Source of the DNA: Parabacteroides sp. AM08-6
Lineage (GTDB): Bacteria; Bacteroidota; Bacteroidia; Bacteroidales; Tannerellaceae
Length of the DNA: 64,000 bases
Direction: 5' to 3'
Assembly (NCBI RefSeq): GCF_003473295.1
Contig: NZ_QRMP01000001.1
Location: 376,097 to 440,096 of the forward strand
Positions within the stretch are counted from its first letter, which is position 1; every line of letters starts with the position of its first letter. Positions 34,499-44,190 of the stretch are shown here, piece by piece. The translations under genes were made by a program, and so were the position numbers. The notes under the pieces were generated by a model. It was not told the origin of the DNA, ran no database searches, and worked only from the letters and a program-made list of their open reading frames with translations.

Positions 34499-35854
34499 TT
34501 ATTTGTATCGTCTATAAAATTCAGCAACCGATTCTATTCCTTTATAAAAGAAATCGAGCATACAGCTTTCATTTGGCGAATGGATTGCATTTTGTTCAAG
34601 TCCAAATCCCATTAATACCGTCTTAATCCCCAATACTTGCTCGAATGTGGAAATAATGGGGATACTTCCTCCCCTGCGCACAGCAAGCGGTTTCTTTCCG
34701 AAAGCCACTTCCACAGCCTCTTCCGCCGCCCGATAAGCCGGCATATCTATCGGGCAAACATAACCTTCGCCACCGTGGCTGGGCGTAACCTTCACCTTTA
34801 CAGAAGCAGGCGCCACTGATGTTATATAATCCTCGAACAATTTTGATATTTTAGCGTGATTCTGATGCGGAACCAATCGACAGGAAACTTTTGCATAAGC
34901 TTTGGAAGGCAAGACCGTTTTACTCCCTTCTCCTGTATAACCGCCCCAGATACCGCATATATCAAACGATGGACGGCAACTGTTGCGTTCCAGTGTGGAA
35001 TACCCCTTTTCACCGAATAATTCATCAACCCCGATAGCTGCTTTGTATTTCTCCTCGTCGAAAGGAATCCTGGCAATCATTTCACGTTCTGCTTTCGAAA
35101 CGACCTCGACATCCTCATAAAAGCCAGGAATGGTAATACGCCCGTCGTCATCCGTAATGTCAGCCATTAATTTACAAAGGATATTTACAGGATTCGCTAC
35201 AGCCCCGCCAAAATGGCCCGAATGCAAATCGCGGTTTGGTCCCGTCACTTCCAACTCCCAGTAAGCAAGCCCCCGAAGTCCGGTAGTCAGCGAGGGTGTT
35301 TCGGCACTCACCATACTGGTATCGGATACGACTATTACATCCGCCTTCAACAAATCCTTATGAGCAAGACAAAAAGCTTCCAGATTCGTAGAACCAATTT
35401 CCTCTTCACCTTCAAAAATAAATTTCACATTACAGCCCAGCAACTCCTGCTTAAGAGCCGTTTCGAAACCCTTCACCTGCATCATGGCCTGTCCCTTATC
35501 ATCATCGGCACCACGTGCCCAGATACGCCCCTCCCGTATTTCCGGTTCGAAAGGCTTACTTTTCCAAAGCTCGAGCGGTTCGGCCGGCATTACATCATAA
35601 TGGGCATAAACAAGCACCGTCTTTGCTTCAGGTGAAAGTATCTTTTCCCCATAAACAACCGGATTGCCGGCTGTCGGCATAACCTCCGCTTTATCAGCAC
35701 CTGAAGCTAAAAGCAGCTCTACCCAACGTGCGGCACAAGCTGCCATATCCTGCTTATTCTCCTGTTTGGCGCTCACCGACGGGATACGAATGAGCGAAAA
35801 CAGTTCTTCTATGAAACGGTCCTTATTGGACTCGATATACATTTTTACGGACAT
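34499..35854 (-). CDS. M20-family dipeptidase/metallopeptidase
   Basis: This 451-residue cytoplasmic zinc peptidase is related to carnosinase and carboxypeptidase G2-type enzymes. Residues that should bind the two metals are His85 in LVYAHYDVMP with catalytic Asp87, Asp117 in ARGADDDKGQ, the Glu pair 151-152 in FEGEEEIGS, and the Asp in VVSDTSM. The dimerisation domain follows (VTGPNRDLHSGHFGG). The last metal His lies in the C-terminal ENAIHSPNE-like stretch LEQNAIHSPNES. Length is typical. The helicase gene follows immediately. Confidence 0.9.
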   Translation of the reverse strand: MSVKMYIESNKDRFIEELFSLIRIPSVSAKQENKQDMAACAARWVELLLASGADKAEVMPTAGNPVVYGEKILSPEAKTVLVYAHYDVMPAEPLELWKSKPFEPEIREGRIWARGADDDKGQAMMQVKGFETALKQELLGCNVKFIFEGEEEIGSTNLEAFCLAHKDLLKADVIVVSDTSMVSAETPSLTTGLRGLAYWELEVTGPNRDLHSGHFGGAVANPVNILCKLMADITDDDGRITIPGFYEDVEVVSKAEREMIARIPFDEEKYKAAIGVDELFGEKGYSTLERNSCRPSFDICGIWGGYTGEGSKTVLPSKAYAKVSCRLVPHQNHAKISKLFEDYITSVAPASVKVKVTPSHGGEGYVCPIDMPAYRAAEEAVEVAFGKKPLAVRRGGSIPIISTFEQVLGIKTVLMGFGLEQNAIHSPNESCMLDFFYKGIESVAEFYRRYK

Positions 35855-36185
35855 ACTATTTCTTTTTAATTTCTATACCTGTATTCTTTGTTTCAGGATA
35901 CAAGTATACAAATTAAAAAGGAGGAAGCCAAATAAAAAGAAATCAATACTCCTCAAAAATATCACCTTTGATATTTCCAAAACCAACCTATCTTCTTCTA
36001 TTTTCGTACTAAGCATTTTTACTTTCAACATATATGGAAAGTAAAAAGCACATATGTCTACTTACATTTCAACAATTGTATAAATCTATTTCATCATTCA
36101 TATAAACCAAAATCGCACGGGAGAAAATCGGAGAAAGCATGTTTCCTTTCCCGAAAAAGGAAATATTGAACAGAGAAATTCGATA
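35855..36185. other. Intergenic region between dipeptidase and MalY-like genes
   Basis: This 331-base AT-rich gap separates the dipeptidase start from the MalY-like gene stop. Two hairpins are visible. One is an 11-bp stem at 36016-36047 (TTTTTACTTTC/GAAAGTAAAAA). The other is an 8-bp stem at 36142-36163 (TTTCCTTT/AAAGGAAA), placed 23 bases after the MalY-like stop, where a terminator would be expected. No gene and no clear -7 box were seen. Confidence 0.55.
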
Positions 36186-37346
36186 TTATCTCTTCAAAGC
36201 CCGTCTCAACCTGTCCAAACCTTCTTTCAACAATTCACGTGGACAGGCTATATTGATGCGGATAAACCCCTCGCCCGCCTCACCATACAGGCTTCCTTCA
36301 TTTACCCACAACTTTTCCTTTTCCAGTAGCCTGCCGGCAATCTCTTCGGAAGATTGTTGCAAAGCCCTGCAATCCACCCAGACTAAATAAGTACCTTCCA
36401 GCAGGGTTACAGTCAGGTGAGGAAGATGTTCCTGAAAATAAATCCGCAAATAGTTATAATTATGCAAAAGATAATGTTTCAACTCTTCCAACCATTCCTC
36501 TCCCTCCTTGTAAGCTGCCATTAAAGCCTCGACACCAAACGGATTCACATCACATACTTCATTGATATTTATGGCTCTGTCTATTTTCTTACGTACCTCC
36601 TCATCTACAGATACGATATTGGCAATCTGCAGTCCCGCCAAATTGAATGCCTTACTCGGAGATATACAGGTTACCGAATTTGCCAGGAATTCGTCCGATA
36701 TTGAAGCAAAAGGGATATAAGTATGTCCCGGATAAACCAGCTCGCAATGGATTTCGTCTGCTATCACCCTTACATTGTTTTGTAAGCAAATCTCTCCGAT
36801 ACGGACCAGCTCCGGTCGTGTCCATACCCTCCCTGCCGGATTATGCGGATTACACAACAATAATAGTTTGACCTTTGGGTCGGCGACCTTCCTTTCCAAA
36901 TCATCAAAATCAATCTGATACGTATCATTCCCGTAAAGGAGTGGATTCGAGACAATTTCGCAGCCATTATTACGGATGGAAGAGAAAAAACAATTATATA
37001 CGGGCGTCTGCACCAATATGCAATCGCCCGGAACAGTCAACGCTTTGATTACAGCCGACAGGGCCGGAACGACCCCTGAAGTATAGAGAATCCAGTCCGG
37101 TTCTATCTGCCAGCTATGCCGGTGAGAAAACCAGTCTACCACAGCCTCATAATAAGCAGGCGGCACTCTCGTATAACCGAAAATACCGTGTTCCACCCGT
37201 TTACGCAACGCCTCAATCACAGGAGGAGCCGTACGGAAATCCATATCGGCTACCCACATGGGCAGAACCTCCTCCTCTTTTGCAGAATCCCATTTATAAG
37301 AATTGGTTCCGCGACGGGGTATTATTTCATCAAAATTGTATTTCAT
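36186..37346 (-). CDS. MalY/PatB-family PLP-dependent C-S lyase (aminotransferase fold)
   Basis: This 386-residue cytoplasmic enzyme has the aminotransferase class I fold and belongs to the MalY/PatB branch, which cleaves cystathionine or cysteine conjugates. The N-terminal [28 protein letters not shown] is diagnostic of this branch. The PLP region includes [23 protein letters not shown] (Asp197), and the Schiff-base Lys232 in [15 protein letters not shown]. The start at 37346 overlaps the DUF3737 stop (ATGA), so the two are translationally coupled. Confidence 0.9.
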   Translation of the reverse strand: MKYNFDEIIPRRGTNSYKWDSAKEEEVLPMWVADMDFRTAPPVIEALRKRVEHGIFGYTRVPPAYYEAVVDWFSHRHSWQIEPDWILYTSGVVPALSAVIKALTVPGDCILVQTPVYNCFFSSIRNNGCEIVSNPLLYGNDTYQIDFDDLERKVADPKVKLLLLCNPHNPAGRVWTRPELVRIGEICLQNNVRVIADEIHCELVYPGHTYIPFASISDEFLANSVTCISPSKAFNLAGLQIANIVSVDEEVRKKIDRAININEVCDVNPFGVEALMAAYKEGEEWLEELKHYLLHNYNYLRIYFQEHLPHLTVTLLEGTYLVWVDCRALQQSSEEIAGRLLEKEKLWVNEGSLYGEAGEGFIRINIACPRELLKEGLDRLRRALKR

Positions 37347-38209
37347 TGGTTGAAACAAGTTTGGTTATCCCACAACTTCAATTCACAATTACCCGGTTCT
37401 TTGATATGCTCATCGAGGATAATCTTGCCGTAGCTTTCGGCTGTAATACTTCCCGTGCGCGGATTTTTCACACTATGCACGGGACTATTAATAGTAGCCT
37501 GCACGCTACTGTATTCGAAACATAAGTCAGCATCGTCGGCCATTGTACAATTTTCCATCACCAAGTCGTGGGCATAACAAAGGGATTGCGTACCCGAAAT
37601 CTTACAATTCACTAAGCGCAGGTTATGGGAATGCCACCCCAGGTATTCACCATTCAGTTCCGAGTCATATACCGTTACATTTTCAGTATTCCAGAAAGCA
37701 TCTTTCGAATTGATAATCGCATTGCGGATTTCCACATTTTTACAGTACTGAAATGAATAATTGCCATCCTGACGATAGTTTTCAATGCGGATATTTTCTC
37801 CATTCATAAAGACATAGTCCGCTTTTTCTATCCGTACATTTTTCAGTTCCACATTACGGCAATTCCAGAAAGTTTCCAAAGCGTTAGGTAACTGTACGTT
37901 TTCCAATTTAATCCCATCCATTTCGCGAAACATTTTCGGAGCTTCCACCACTGTATCCGTCATCAGTAAATCCTTAGAATACCACAAAGCAGCACGCGCT
38001 CCCTCCGTAAAGAAACAGTTTTTTATGATAAAACCATCGGTATGCCAGAAAGGATACTTGCCTTCAAAACGACAGTTTACGGCAATAATGTTACTACATT
38101 CCTTCAACGCGGACTCACCCGCATGAATGGTTACATCTTCCAGTAGTAAGTCACGTGTCGCAAACAAAGGACGTTCGCCTCCGTATTCCCTGTTTTTAAT
38201 CTGTTCCAT
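37343..38209 (-). CDS. DUF3737 family beta-helix-like protein
   Basis: This 288-residue protein consists mostly of short repeats of the type V-x-N-C/A-x-x-x-G (for example [26 protein letters not shown]), which point to a right-handed beta-helix. It has no signal peptide, so it is probably cytoplasmic. The family is widespread in gut anaerobes and has no established function. It is coupled by a four-base overlap to the MalY-like gene and follows the DUF418 gene by 35 bases. Together the three look like one operon. Confidence 0.85.
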   Translation of the reverse strand: MEQIKNREYGGERPLFATRDLLLEDVTIHAGESALKECSNIIAVNCRFEGKYPFWHTDGFIIKNCFFTEGARAALWYSKDLLMTDTVVEAPKMFREMDGIKLENVQLPNALETFWNCRNVELKNVRIEKADYVFMNGENIRIENYRQDGNYSFQYCKNVEIRNAIINSKDAFWNTENVTVYDSELNGEYLGWHSHNLRLVNCKISGTQSLCYAHDLVMENCTMADDADLCFEYSSVQATINSPVHSVKNPRTGSITAESYGKIILDEHIKEPGNCELKLWDNQTCFNQ

Positions 38210-38244
38210 AATTCAATTACTTTATTTTAATATTTATTTCATTT

Positions 38245-39468
38245 TCATTTTAAAAGTTTAAGCCGTTTTCCATAAGTCAGCATGCGCCAAATCCATTCCA
38301 ACGGACCAAACCGGAAATAAGACAGCCAAAAATAGCTGAAGAGCATTTCAACAAAATATACGACGGTCGCAATCAACAGAACATAAACAAGCCCTGTATT
38401 AGCCCCTAATCCAAAACCAATACCATAAAAAATGACTATCCCCCAGACAGACTGTCCGATATAATTTGTCAGCGCCATCCGTCCCGGAGCTGCCAACGCC
38501 CGGAAAAAACAGTTTTCACCCATACGAAGATACAGCAGGCAAATGCCACTCATATAGGCCAGCCCCATCGGAAACACACTGAACGTATAGAAAACGGAAT
38601 GCCCTGCCAATCCCCAAGGGTGAACGTTCATTGCACTCCAAGCATATAGCAGAGAGAAAGGCAAACCGACAAAACAGCCATACAAAAATACTCGTTTCAG
38701 CAAGGACCTATGTTCATTGAGCCCGGCAAACAAGCGGTTTCTGCCAATATAAAACCCCAGCAAGAATAATCCCATTACTTTGAAAAAACGATTGCCGTCT
38801 ATAAATTCCTGCATTCTGACAAATGCACCCTGTACCAGAAATTGAAACACTTCGGTATAACTATTCCCCATTTTTAACCAATAGCCGAAATTATCGTCAG
38901 TGATGCCATACTTCACGCAATAATATTGTTGCATCCGAATAACCGGTGCGGAAGGACTAACACCGGACAAGGAAATAAAAATATCTATCCCTATCGGCAA
39001 CAACAACAATACAGCCGCACTCACCAGCAATCCCCTATCAGACATATTCCGGAACAACGGCAGGAACAATCCGGCCAGTGCATAAAGCATCAGGATATCG
39101 CCACTCCAAAGAAACATCAGATGCACAAAGCCGATAACTAGCAAAATACCCATCCGTCGATAAAAAACGCGAAAACCGTCAGCCTGCTTCCGCACCGCAT
39201 TCGAGAGAATAATCGAAAAACCGATACCGAACAACAGAGAAAACAGGGTATAGAACTTGCCGTCTATAAATATATACTGCAAATACCGGATAATCCGGTC
39301 AATCCCTGCCGTAGGCATATTGCTTACCACCTCGCTTTTCAAAAAGGTATAAAGGGAAAATTCGGGAAAGTTTGCCAAGCAAATTCCGAACAAGGCAAGC
39401 CCCCGCAAAGCATCCAGAATAATATAACGTTCTTGCTGTCCGACCGGACTCAGATTCTTTATATCCAT
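38245..39468 (-). CDS. DUF418 family membrane protein
   Basis: This 407-residue integral membrane protein has about ten hydrophobic segments. Its beginning, RYIILDALRGLALFGICLANFPEFSLY, is typical of the YeiB/DUF418 group. A central ALAGLFLPLFR segment and the C-terminal DUF418 region from about residue 230 (GRMALTNYIGQSVWGIVIFYGIGFGLGANTG...GPLEWIWRMLTYG) complete the family pattern. It may be a transporter or acyltransferase-like protein; function is not known. It is the first gene of a three-gene operon. Confidence 0.88.
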   Translation of the reverse strand: MDIKNLSPVGQQERYIILDALRGLALFGICLANFPEFSLYTFLKSEVVSNMPTAGIDRIIRYLQYIFIDGKFYTLFSLLFGIGFSIILSNAVRKQADGFRVFYRRMGILLVIGFVHLMFLWSGDILMLYALAGLFLPLFRNMSDRGLLVSAAVLLLLPIGIDIFISLSGVSPSAPVIRMQQYYCVKYGITDDNFGYWLKMGNSYTEVFQFLVQGAFVRMQEFIDGNRFFKVMGLFLLGFYIGRNRLFAGLNEHRSLLKRVFLYGCFVGLPFSLLYAWSAMNVHPWGLAGHSVFYTFSVFPMGLAYMSGICLLYLRMGENCFFRALAAPGRMALTNYIGQSVWGIVIFYGIGFGLGANTGLVYVLLIATVVYFVEMLFSYFWLSYFRFGPLEWIWRMLTYGKRLKLLK

Positions 39469-39519
39469 TGTTTTCTTTGTTGTACTATGATTCCATATTT
39501 ATTATTTTTCCGGATATGA

Positions 39520-39588
39520 TTAGGTATTTTTCCGAAAATCAGGCCTAAATACATCTGTAAAAATAGGAAAATAATCTGTAATACCTAA
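39520..39588. promoter_or_regulatory. Separated 9-bp inverted repeat upstream of the DUF418 operon
   Basis: TTAGGTATT at 39520-39528 and AATACCTAA at 39580-39588 are perfect reverse complements 51 bases apart. They lie in the 201-base gap upstream of the DUF418 gene and downstream of the cupin remnant. They could be regulator half-sites or a loop-forming element; no -7 box was found here. Confidence 0.35.
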
Positions 39589-39669
39589 CATTTCAGCCAC
39601 TTATACTCGGAAATTCGTGGATAAGAATCTTTGAAGTCTGCAAATTTGTTTTTATCCCAAACTTGATAA

Positions 39670-39939
39670 TCATACATCCTGCGCCACAGCTTGGGCATAA
39701 TCTTCATCACTAACCCGTTCCAACCAAGTATTCTTATTATTCTGCGGATTACATTCTACAGCAATATGCGAAAACCAGCTGTCGGGTGCAGCTCCATGCC
39801 AATGTTCCACATCATTTCCAACCGAGAATTCACTAATTTTAGGTACTTCTGTTTTCATTTTCTGCGCATTTATACTACCTATGCCGAAAAATACCAACGA
39901 CATGGCAATGATTATTAAAATCTGATTCCTGCAATTCAC
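39670..39939 (-). pseudogene. Cupin protein remnant (signal peptide fused to cupin C-terminus)
   Basis: The 89-residue frame starts with GTG and a signal peptide (IIIAMSLVFFGIGSINA). After about 15 residues it jumps into DVEHWHGAAPDSWFSHIAVE, which in complete Bacteroidales cupins follows about 90 residues of N-terminal barrel containing the metal ligands. The tail NTWLERVSDEDYAQA is normal. The simplest reading is an internal in-frame deletion that removed most of the cupin barrel. A -7 box still precedes it, so it may be transcribed. A functional mini-cupin is unlikely but not excluded. Confidence 0.65.
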
Positions 39940-39971
39940 TATCGTTTAATTTTTAAATTATTATTCGATAG

Positions 39972-39979
39972 CAAAAGTA
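39972..39979 (-). promoter_or_regulatory. -7 promoter element for the cupin remnant
   Basis: The minus strand reads TACTTTTG, 33 bases before the GTG start of the cupin remnant. Confidence 0.5.
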
Positions 39980-40077
39980 CCTTGGAGACAAACGTGGTCG
40001 TGTATACAAATTACGGATGTTTGTAACTCTATTACGGTTTTCACCTAAAGCCATGAAGTTTCTATTGTTAGATTATT

Positions 40078-40085
40078 TATCTTTG
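40078..40085 (+). promoter_or_regulatory. -7 promoter element for the first AraC gene
   Basis: TATCTTTG lies 24 bases before the ATG at 40110. Confidence 0.6.
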
Positions 40086-40109
40086 AAACAAATTAATAAA
40101 TGAAGCGAT

Positions 40110-41009
40110 ATGGAAGAGGTTATAAAATTAGATGCTGTAGACCAGTATAACAAATTGTTCGGGCTGGAAACTTTACATCCTTTGGTAAGTGTCGTTGACT
40201 TATCAAAAGCAACATTGTTCACCCCTCATCACCGTATTAATTATGGTATATATGCTCTTTTTTTAAAAGAGACAAAATGTGGTGATATCCGGTATGGACG
40301 ACAAAATTATGATTATCAGGAAGGAACCGTGGTAGGTTTTGCCCCCGGACAAATCGTGACTACTGAAAGAAAGAAAAATACGAAATTAACTGCACGTGGA
40401 ATTTTATTCCATCCCGACCTGATTCGCGGAACAGCTTTGGGACGGGACATCAAACGATATTCCTTTTTTTCGTATGAATCCACTGAAGCTCTTCACCTTT
40501 CAGAACAGGAGAAAGGAATCGTTATGGATTGCCTTGATAAAATCCAGATAGAACTGGAACATGCTATCGACAAACACAGCAAACGCCTGATATGTATGAA
40601 TATCGAATTGCTTCTTGACTATTGCATGCGCTTTTACGAACGACAGTTTACCACCCGTTCGGAGGTAAATAAGGATGTATTGGTAAAATTTGAACAATTG
40701 TTGGACGAATACCTGCTAAGTGATCTTCCGGGACAAAAAGGCTTGCCTACAGTCAAATATTTTGCGGATAAGATATGTTTGTCACCCAACTATTTCGGCG
40801 ACTTGATAAAAAAAGAGACGGGAAAAACGGCACAGGAATATATCCAGAACAAAATCCTTGGTTTGGCTAAGGAATGGATACTGGGCACAAATAAGACTGT
40901 CAGTCAGATTGCTTACGATCTTGGGTTCCAATATTCCCAACATTTTAGCCGTCTATTTAAGAAAAATGTAGGCTATACTCCAAACGAATATAGAAAATTA
41001 CAAGCATAA
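40110..41009 (+). CDS. AraC-family transcriptional regulator (copy 1)
   Basis: This 299-residue regulator has an N-terminal cupin-like sensing domain (LFGLETLHPLVSVVDLSKAT...YGRQNYDYQEGTVVGFAPGQ). The C-terminal pair of AraC helix-turn-helix motifs starts near residue 205 (YFADKICLSPNYFGDLIKKETGKTAQEYI and VSQIAYDLGFQYSQHFSRLFKKNVGYTPNEYR). It is divergent from the cupin remnant, whose intact relatives are often neighbours of such regulators. It is followed closely by a paralogue. Confidence 0.92.
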   Translation: MEEVIKLDAVDQYNKLFGLETLHPLVSVVDLSKATLFTPHHRINYGIYALFLKETKCGDIRYGRQNYDYQEGTVVGFAPGQIVTTERKKNTKLTARGILFHPDLIRGTALGRDIKRYSFFSYESTEALHLSEQEKGIVMDCLDKIQIELEHAIDKHSKRLICMNIELLLDYCMRFYERQFTTRSEVNKDVLVKFEQLLDEYLLSDLPGQKGLPTVKYFADKICLSPNYFGDLIKKETGKTAQEYIQNKILGLAKEWILGTNKTVSQIAYDLGFQYSQHFSRLFKKNVGYTPNEYRKLQA

Positions 41010-41052
41010 AGAAATAAACCCAATAATAAAAAACACGACAGTGTATAATAAG

Positions 41053-41970
41053 ATGGGAAAAAATATTTTGAATTTAGAAACAGTCCACCAATGTAATTGC
41101 TTTCTGGGGGAGAAAACCTTTCATCCCCTGGTAAGCATTATCGACTTATCTAAAGCCGGGTGGCAACAACAACGTCATCTTAAACTCGGATTTTATGCTG
41201 TATTGTTGGAGGAACACACATGTGATTGTTTTCTCCATGGACGCAAAGATTATGATTTCTCGGACGGGACTCTTCTTTTCCTTTCGCCGGGCGAAACGAT
41301 TGAGATAGGAGAAAAACATGAAATGTTCAATATCAAAGGATGGCTACTGACATTCCATCCCGAATTTATTATCAACACGCCACTTGGACAGAATATCGGA
41401 CAGTATACTTTCTTTTATTACCGGAAAGAAGAAGCATTACATATTTCATTACGTGAAAAAAGGATTATCTGTCAATCTTTTGAAAATATCAGTGATGAAC
41501 TTCATCACTCCATAGATGAGTATAGCAAAACATTAATATCAAAACAGATTGAATTGCTTCTGGATTATTGTACCCGTTTCTATACCCGTCAGTTCATTAC
41601 ACGCTGTGAGGCGAATAAAAAGATAATAGAAAAAACAGGATGTATAGCAGATCGTTTCTTTATAGCAAATCAAACCTGCCTTACAGGTCTTCCAACTACT
41701 AAACAATGCGCACATCAGCTCCAACTCTCTCCTGCCTATCTGGAAAACTTATTCAAACATGAAACAGGCAAGACCATATATGAGTATATGCAGTTCAAAC
41801 GTATAGAAATAGCTCGAAAGTGGTTGCGGGAAACAGACAAGACAATCGGCATGATTGCAAAGGAACTGGGTTTCTCATCTACACAATACTTTAGTTCACT
41901 ATTCAAAAGAATAACAGGAAGCTCCCCGTGTGAATACCGGTTGTACCAAAAAATAAATGTAAGTTTGTAA
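41053..41970 (+). CDS. AraC-family transcriptional regulator (copy 2)
   Basis: This 305-residue regulator is clearly a paralogue of the preceding gene. The same landmarks are in the same order: ETFHPLVSI-like N-domain (KTFHPLVSIIDLSKAG), HGRKDYDFSDGTLLFLSPGE, a shared QIELLLDYCTRFYTRQFITR linker, and the two HTH motifs (CAHQLQLSPAYLENLFKHETGKTIYEYM and IGMIAKELGFSSTQYFSSLFKRITGSSPCEYR). The ATG at 41053 is preferred to the GTG at 41041. The gap to the first copy is 43 bases, so both are likely on one transcript. A tandem duplication followed by divergence is the likely origin. Confidence 0.92.
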   Translation: MGKNILNLETVHQCNCFLGEKTFHPLVSIIDLSKAGWQQQRHLKLGFYAVLLEEHTCDCFLHGRKDYDFSDGTLLFLSPGETIEIGEKHEMFNIKGWLLTFHPEFIINTPLGQNIGQYTFFYYRKEEALHISLREKRIICQSFENISDELHHSIDEYSKTLISKQIELLLDYCTRFYTRQFITRCEANKKIIEKTGCIADRFFIANQTCLTGLPTTKQCAHQLQLSPAYLENLFKHETGKTIYEYMQFKRIEIARKWLRETDKTIGMIAKELGFSSTQYFSSLFKRITGSSPCEYRLYQKINVSL

Positions 41971-42046
41971 CCTGTAAAACTTGCACACTCCCGATAGGAG
42001 ATTATGTGACTGGGATAAAAAAACGTTAACATACACGGGGAAGTTC

Positions 42047-42110
42047 AGTGCCATCTTAGTGGCACAGCAGTGCCGTCGGCATGGCACTCCAGTGCCACTA
42101 GGGTGGCACT
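42047..42110. repeat. Nested GTGCCA/TGGCAC palindromic element
   Basis: Within 64 bases the hexamer core GTGCCA or its complement TGGCAC occurs five times (with one further near copy, GTGCCG) in alternating orientation. AGTGGCAC/AGTGCCACT pairs are able to form several alternative hairpins. It lies between the convergent stops of the second AraC gene and the esterase. It may act as a terminator or be a copy of a dispersed repeat. Confidence 0.6.
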
Positions 42111-42145
42111 ATTAAAAGCCCACAAGCATACACATACGCTTCGGA

Positions 42146-42967
42146 TTACTTCTTATTAAAGAAATTCTTAAAGAAAAGTATTTGATAGTCTATGGAATTT
42201 CTCCAATAATTGCCATCATGGCCTCCGGGACGTACCAGGAAATCGTGGTCTATTTTATATTTCAATAATTTTTCATGGAAATCGTTATTCACTTCAAAAA
42301 AGAAGTCGCTATAACCACAGTCTATGATTAAAGCCAATTCGCCGTTTTTGACGCGGTCTATCTGGTTTATAGCGGTATGTTTATCCCAAATCTCCTGATT
42401 TTCATTTTCAGCTCCCAATAGTTTACTCATTTCCCAGTTGTTAGGAAAAGGACGAATATCCAAACCTCCGCTTGTACTGCCGGCTGCACCAAATACATCT
42501 TTATGACGGAAAGCCAACCACATAGCGCCATGTCCCCCCATACTTAATCCTGTGATAGCACGCGCTTTACGGTCTTTCACTGTCGGATATTTAGCATCTA
42601 TATATTGTATCAATTCATTGGAAACGAATGTTTCATAGCGGAAAGACGGATCTTTCGGACTGTCCCAATACCAGCTGTTATTACCATCCGGACAAACGAA
42701 CATCAGGTCTTCACGGTCCGCTATCTCTTTTAGTTCCGGCTTCATGGAAATCCAACTTTTCGCATCGCCACTGTAACCATTCAACAAATAAATGACAGGC
42801 TTTTTTGACGATTGGGTATTTTGTGGCGAAACTACTACCACTTGTACATTTTTCTTCATTGCATTACTGTAGACTGCCAATGTATCGACAACTGCCGCTT
42901 GCAAAGAACAAGCAACAACAACAAAACCAGTAAGGAAAAACAACCTTAAACTCTTCATCTTTTTCAC
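42146..42967 (-). CDS. Exported esterase, FrmB/antigen-85-like alpha/beta hydrolase
   Basis: This 273-residue protein has a signal peptide (LRLFFLTGFVVVACSLQAA) and an esterase D-like fold. The nucleophile Ser142 is in the elbow TGLSMGGHGAMW. The strand motif YLLNGYSGDAKSW provides an oxyanion region. The acid is probably the Asp in DCGYSDF, and the base His is in RPGGHDGNYWRNS. It resembles S-formylglutathione hydrolase and tributyrin esterase relatives, but its export to the periplasm points to a polysaccharide ester or xenobiotic ester as substrate. A promoter lies at 42987-42994. Confidence 0.88.
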   Translation of the reverse strand: MKKMKSLRLFFLTGFVVVACSLQAAVVDTLAVYSNAMKKNVQVVVVSPQNTQSSKKPVIYLLNGYSGDAKSWISMKPELKEIADREDLMFVCPDGNNSWYWDSPKDPSFRYETFVSNELIQYIDAKYPTVKDRKARAITGLSMGGHGAMWLAFRHKDVFGAAGSTSGGLDIRPFPNNWEMSKLLGAENENQEIWDKHTAINQIDRVKNGELALIIDCGYSDFFFEVNNDFHEKLLKYKIDHDFLVRPGGHDGNYWRNSIDYQILFFKNFFNKK

Positions 42968-42986
42968 ATTTAAAATTAACTGACAG

Positions 42987-42994
42987 CAAATGTA
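42987..42994 (-). promoter_or_regulatory. -7 promoter element for the esterase gene
   Basis: The minus strand reads TACATTTG, 20 bases before the esterase start codon. Confidence 0.55.
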
Positions 42995-43006
42995 AACAAA
43001 AAAACA

Positions 43007-44113
43007 TTAATCCGGCAGATACCCGTCTGTTAAGGTATGTAGGAAAGCGACGATGGCAGCTTCTTCTTGTTCTGAAAGTTTCAAATTACCTAATTCGTCT
43101 TTGTTGACTGTTTCAGCATATTCGGGAGCCGGATAATCTTCCACATCCCGGACATTATAGAAATGGACTATTTCTTCAAGTGTCTTGAAATAACCGTTAT
43201 GCCCGTAAGGAGCAGTCAAAACGATATTTCGTAAAGTCGGTACACGGAATTTACCATATTCGGCACTATCTTGCAAAAAGGCCCCTAATCCCATATCCAT
43301 AGTATCACGCCCACATGTATTATAAGGTGGTTGTACATTGAAATATGGATTCTCCGGATTAGACGGAATACCTAAATTATCGTATGTATGGTCGGTAAAC
43401 AAAACGCGTCCTGCCCGTTCGTCTTTCTCTAAAATATGGCATTCGGCACAAAGTCCTTTTTCTTTAAATAGTTTCAAGCCTTCCTTTTCCTGTTTAGTGA
43501 ACTTATATTTGCCATCTTCCCAAGCATCATATTTGGATGTAAAAGGATTGACTTCCACTGAACGTTCATAAGTTGCTAAAGCATCAAGCACATAAGAAAA
43601 TATAGAATCGGTAGAAGTAGTTTCACCGTATATTTTTATCAACTCCGGATAATAAGCAGCTTTCCGGATTTTCTCCACAACCCTTTCATTGCTCTCGTTT
43701 CCCATCTCTAAAGGGTTCACAAAAGGCTGTGCTGCCTGTTCTTCCAACGAATTGACACGTCCGTCCCAGAAAAGCCCACCTACAAAAGTCTCTTCTTCTT
43801 CATCATAATACAATGCCGGAACGTATGCTGCATATGAGCAGGTCATGGAATTCCGGTTGCTGAACCGTCCTTTTACAGCTCCTTCCGAGGTGATGCGCGA
43901 GTATTTATCCGCAAATCCTTTTTCCGGTGTGTGGCATATCGCACACGATTCACCCATAGGTTCAGACAAGGTTTCATCAAAAAATATTTGCTTGCCTAAC
44001 AACTCTTTATCATTCATTCCTGCTCTCTTTTCCTTCGGAGTACAAGATATCATACAGTACAGGCCTATACAAATAAGACCAACAATCATCTCTCTTTTCG
44101 TACAACTATTCAT
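43007..44113 (-). CDS. Di-haem cytochrome c peroxidase (lipoprotein)
   Basis: This 368-residue periplasmic enzyme reduces hydrogen peroxide with electrons from the respiratory chain. Two c-type haem sites are visible: CAICH at residues 57-61 and CAECH at residues 222-226. The MauG/CcpA-type motifs GGLFWDGRVNSLEEQAAQPFVNP and KFRVPTLRNIVLTAPYGHNG, with HGNG-like ligand positions, are present. A lipobox-like signal (GLYCMISC) suggests membrane anchoring. I start at the ATG at 44113; the frame also opens with TTG two codons earlier. Haem attachment needs the CcsBA system encoded at 52498-54930. Confidence 0.92.
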   Translation of the reverse strand: MNSCTKREMIVGLICIGLYCMISCTPKEKRAGMNDKELLGKQIFFDETLSEPMGESCAICHTPEKGFADKYSRITSEGAVKGRFSNRNSMTCSYAAYVPALYYDEEEETFVGGLFWDGRVNSLEEQAAQPFVNPLEMGNESNERVVEKIRKAAYYPELIKIYGETTSTDSIFSYVLDALATYERSVEVNPFTSKYDAWEDGKYKFTKQEKEGLKLFKEKGLCAECHILEKDERAGRVLFTDHTYDNLGIPSNPENPYFNVQPPYNTCGRDTMDMGLGAFLQDSAEYGKFRVPTLRNIVLTAPYGHNGYFKTLEEIVHFYNVRDVEDYPAPEYAETVNKDELGNLKLSEQEEAAIVAFLHTLTDGYLPD

Positions 44114-44190
44114 ACACAACGTCTTTAATCAGAAAACGAAAATACAATAAATCGGGTATATTCGCAAATCTTAACACTATTGTAATATAT

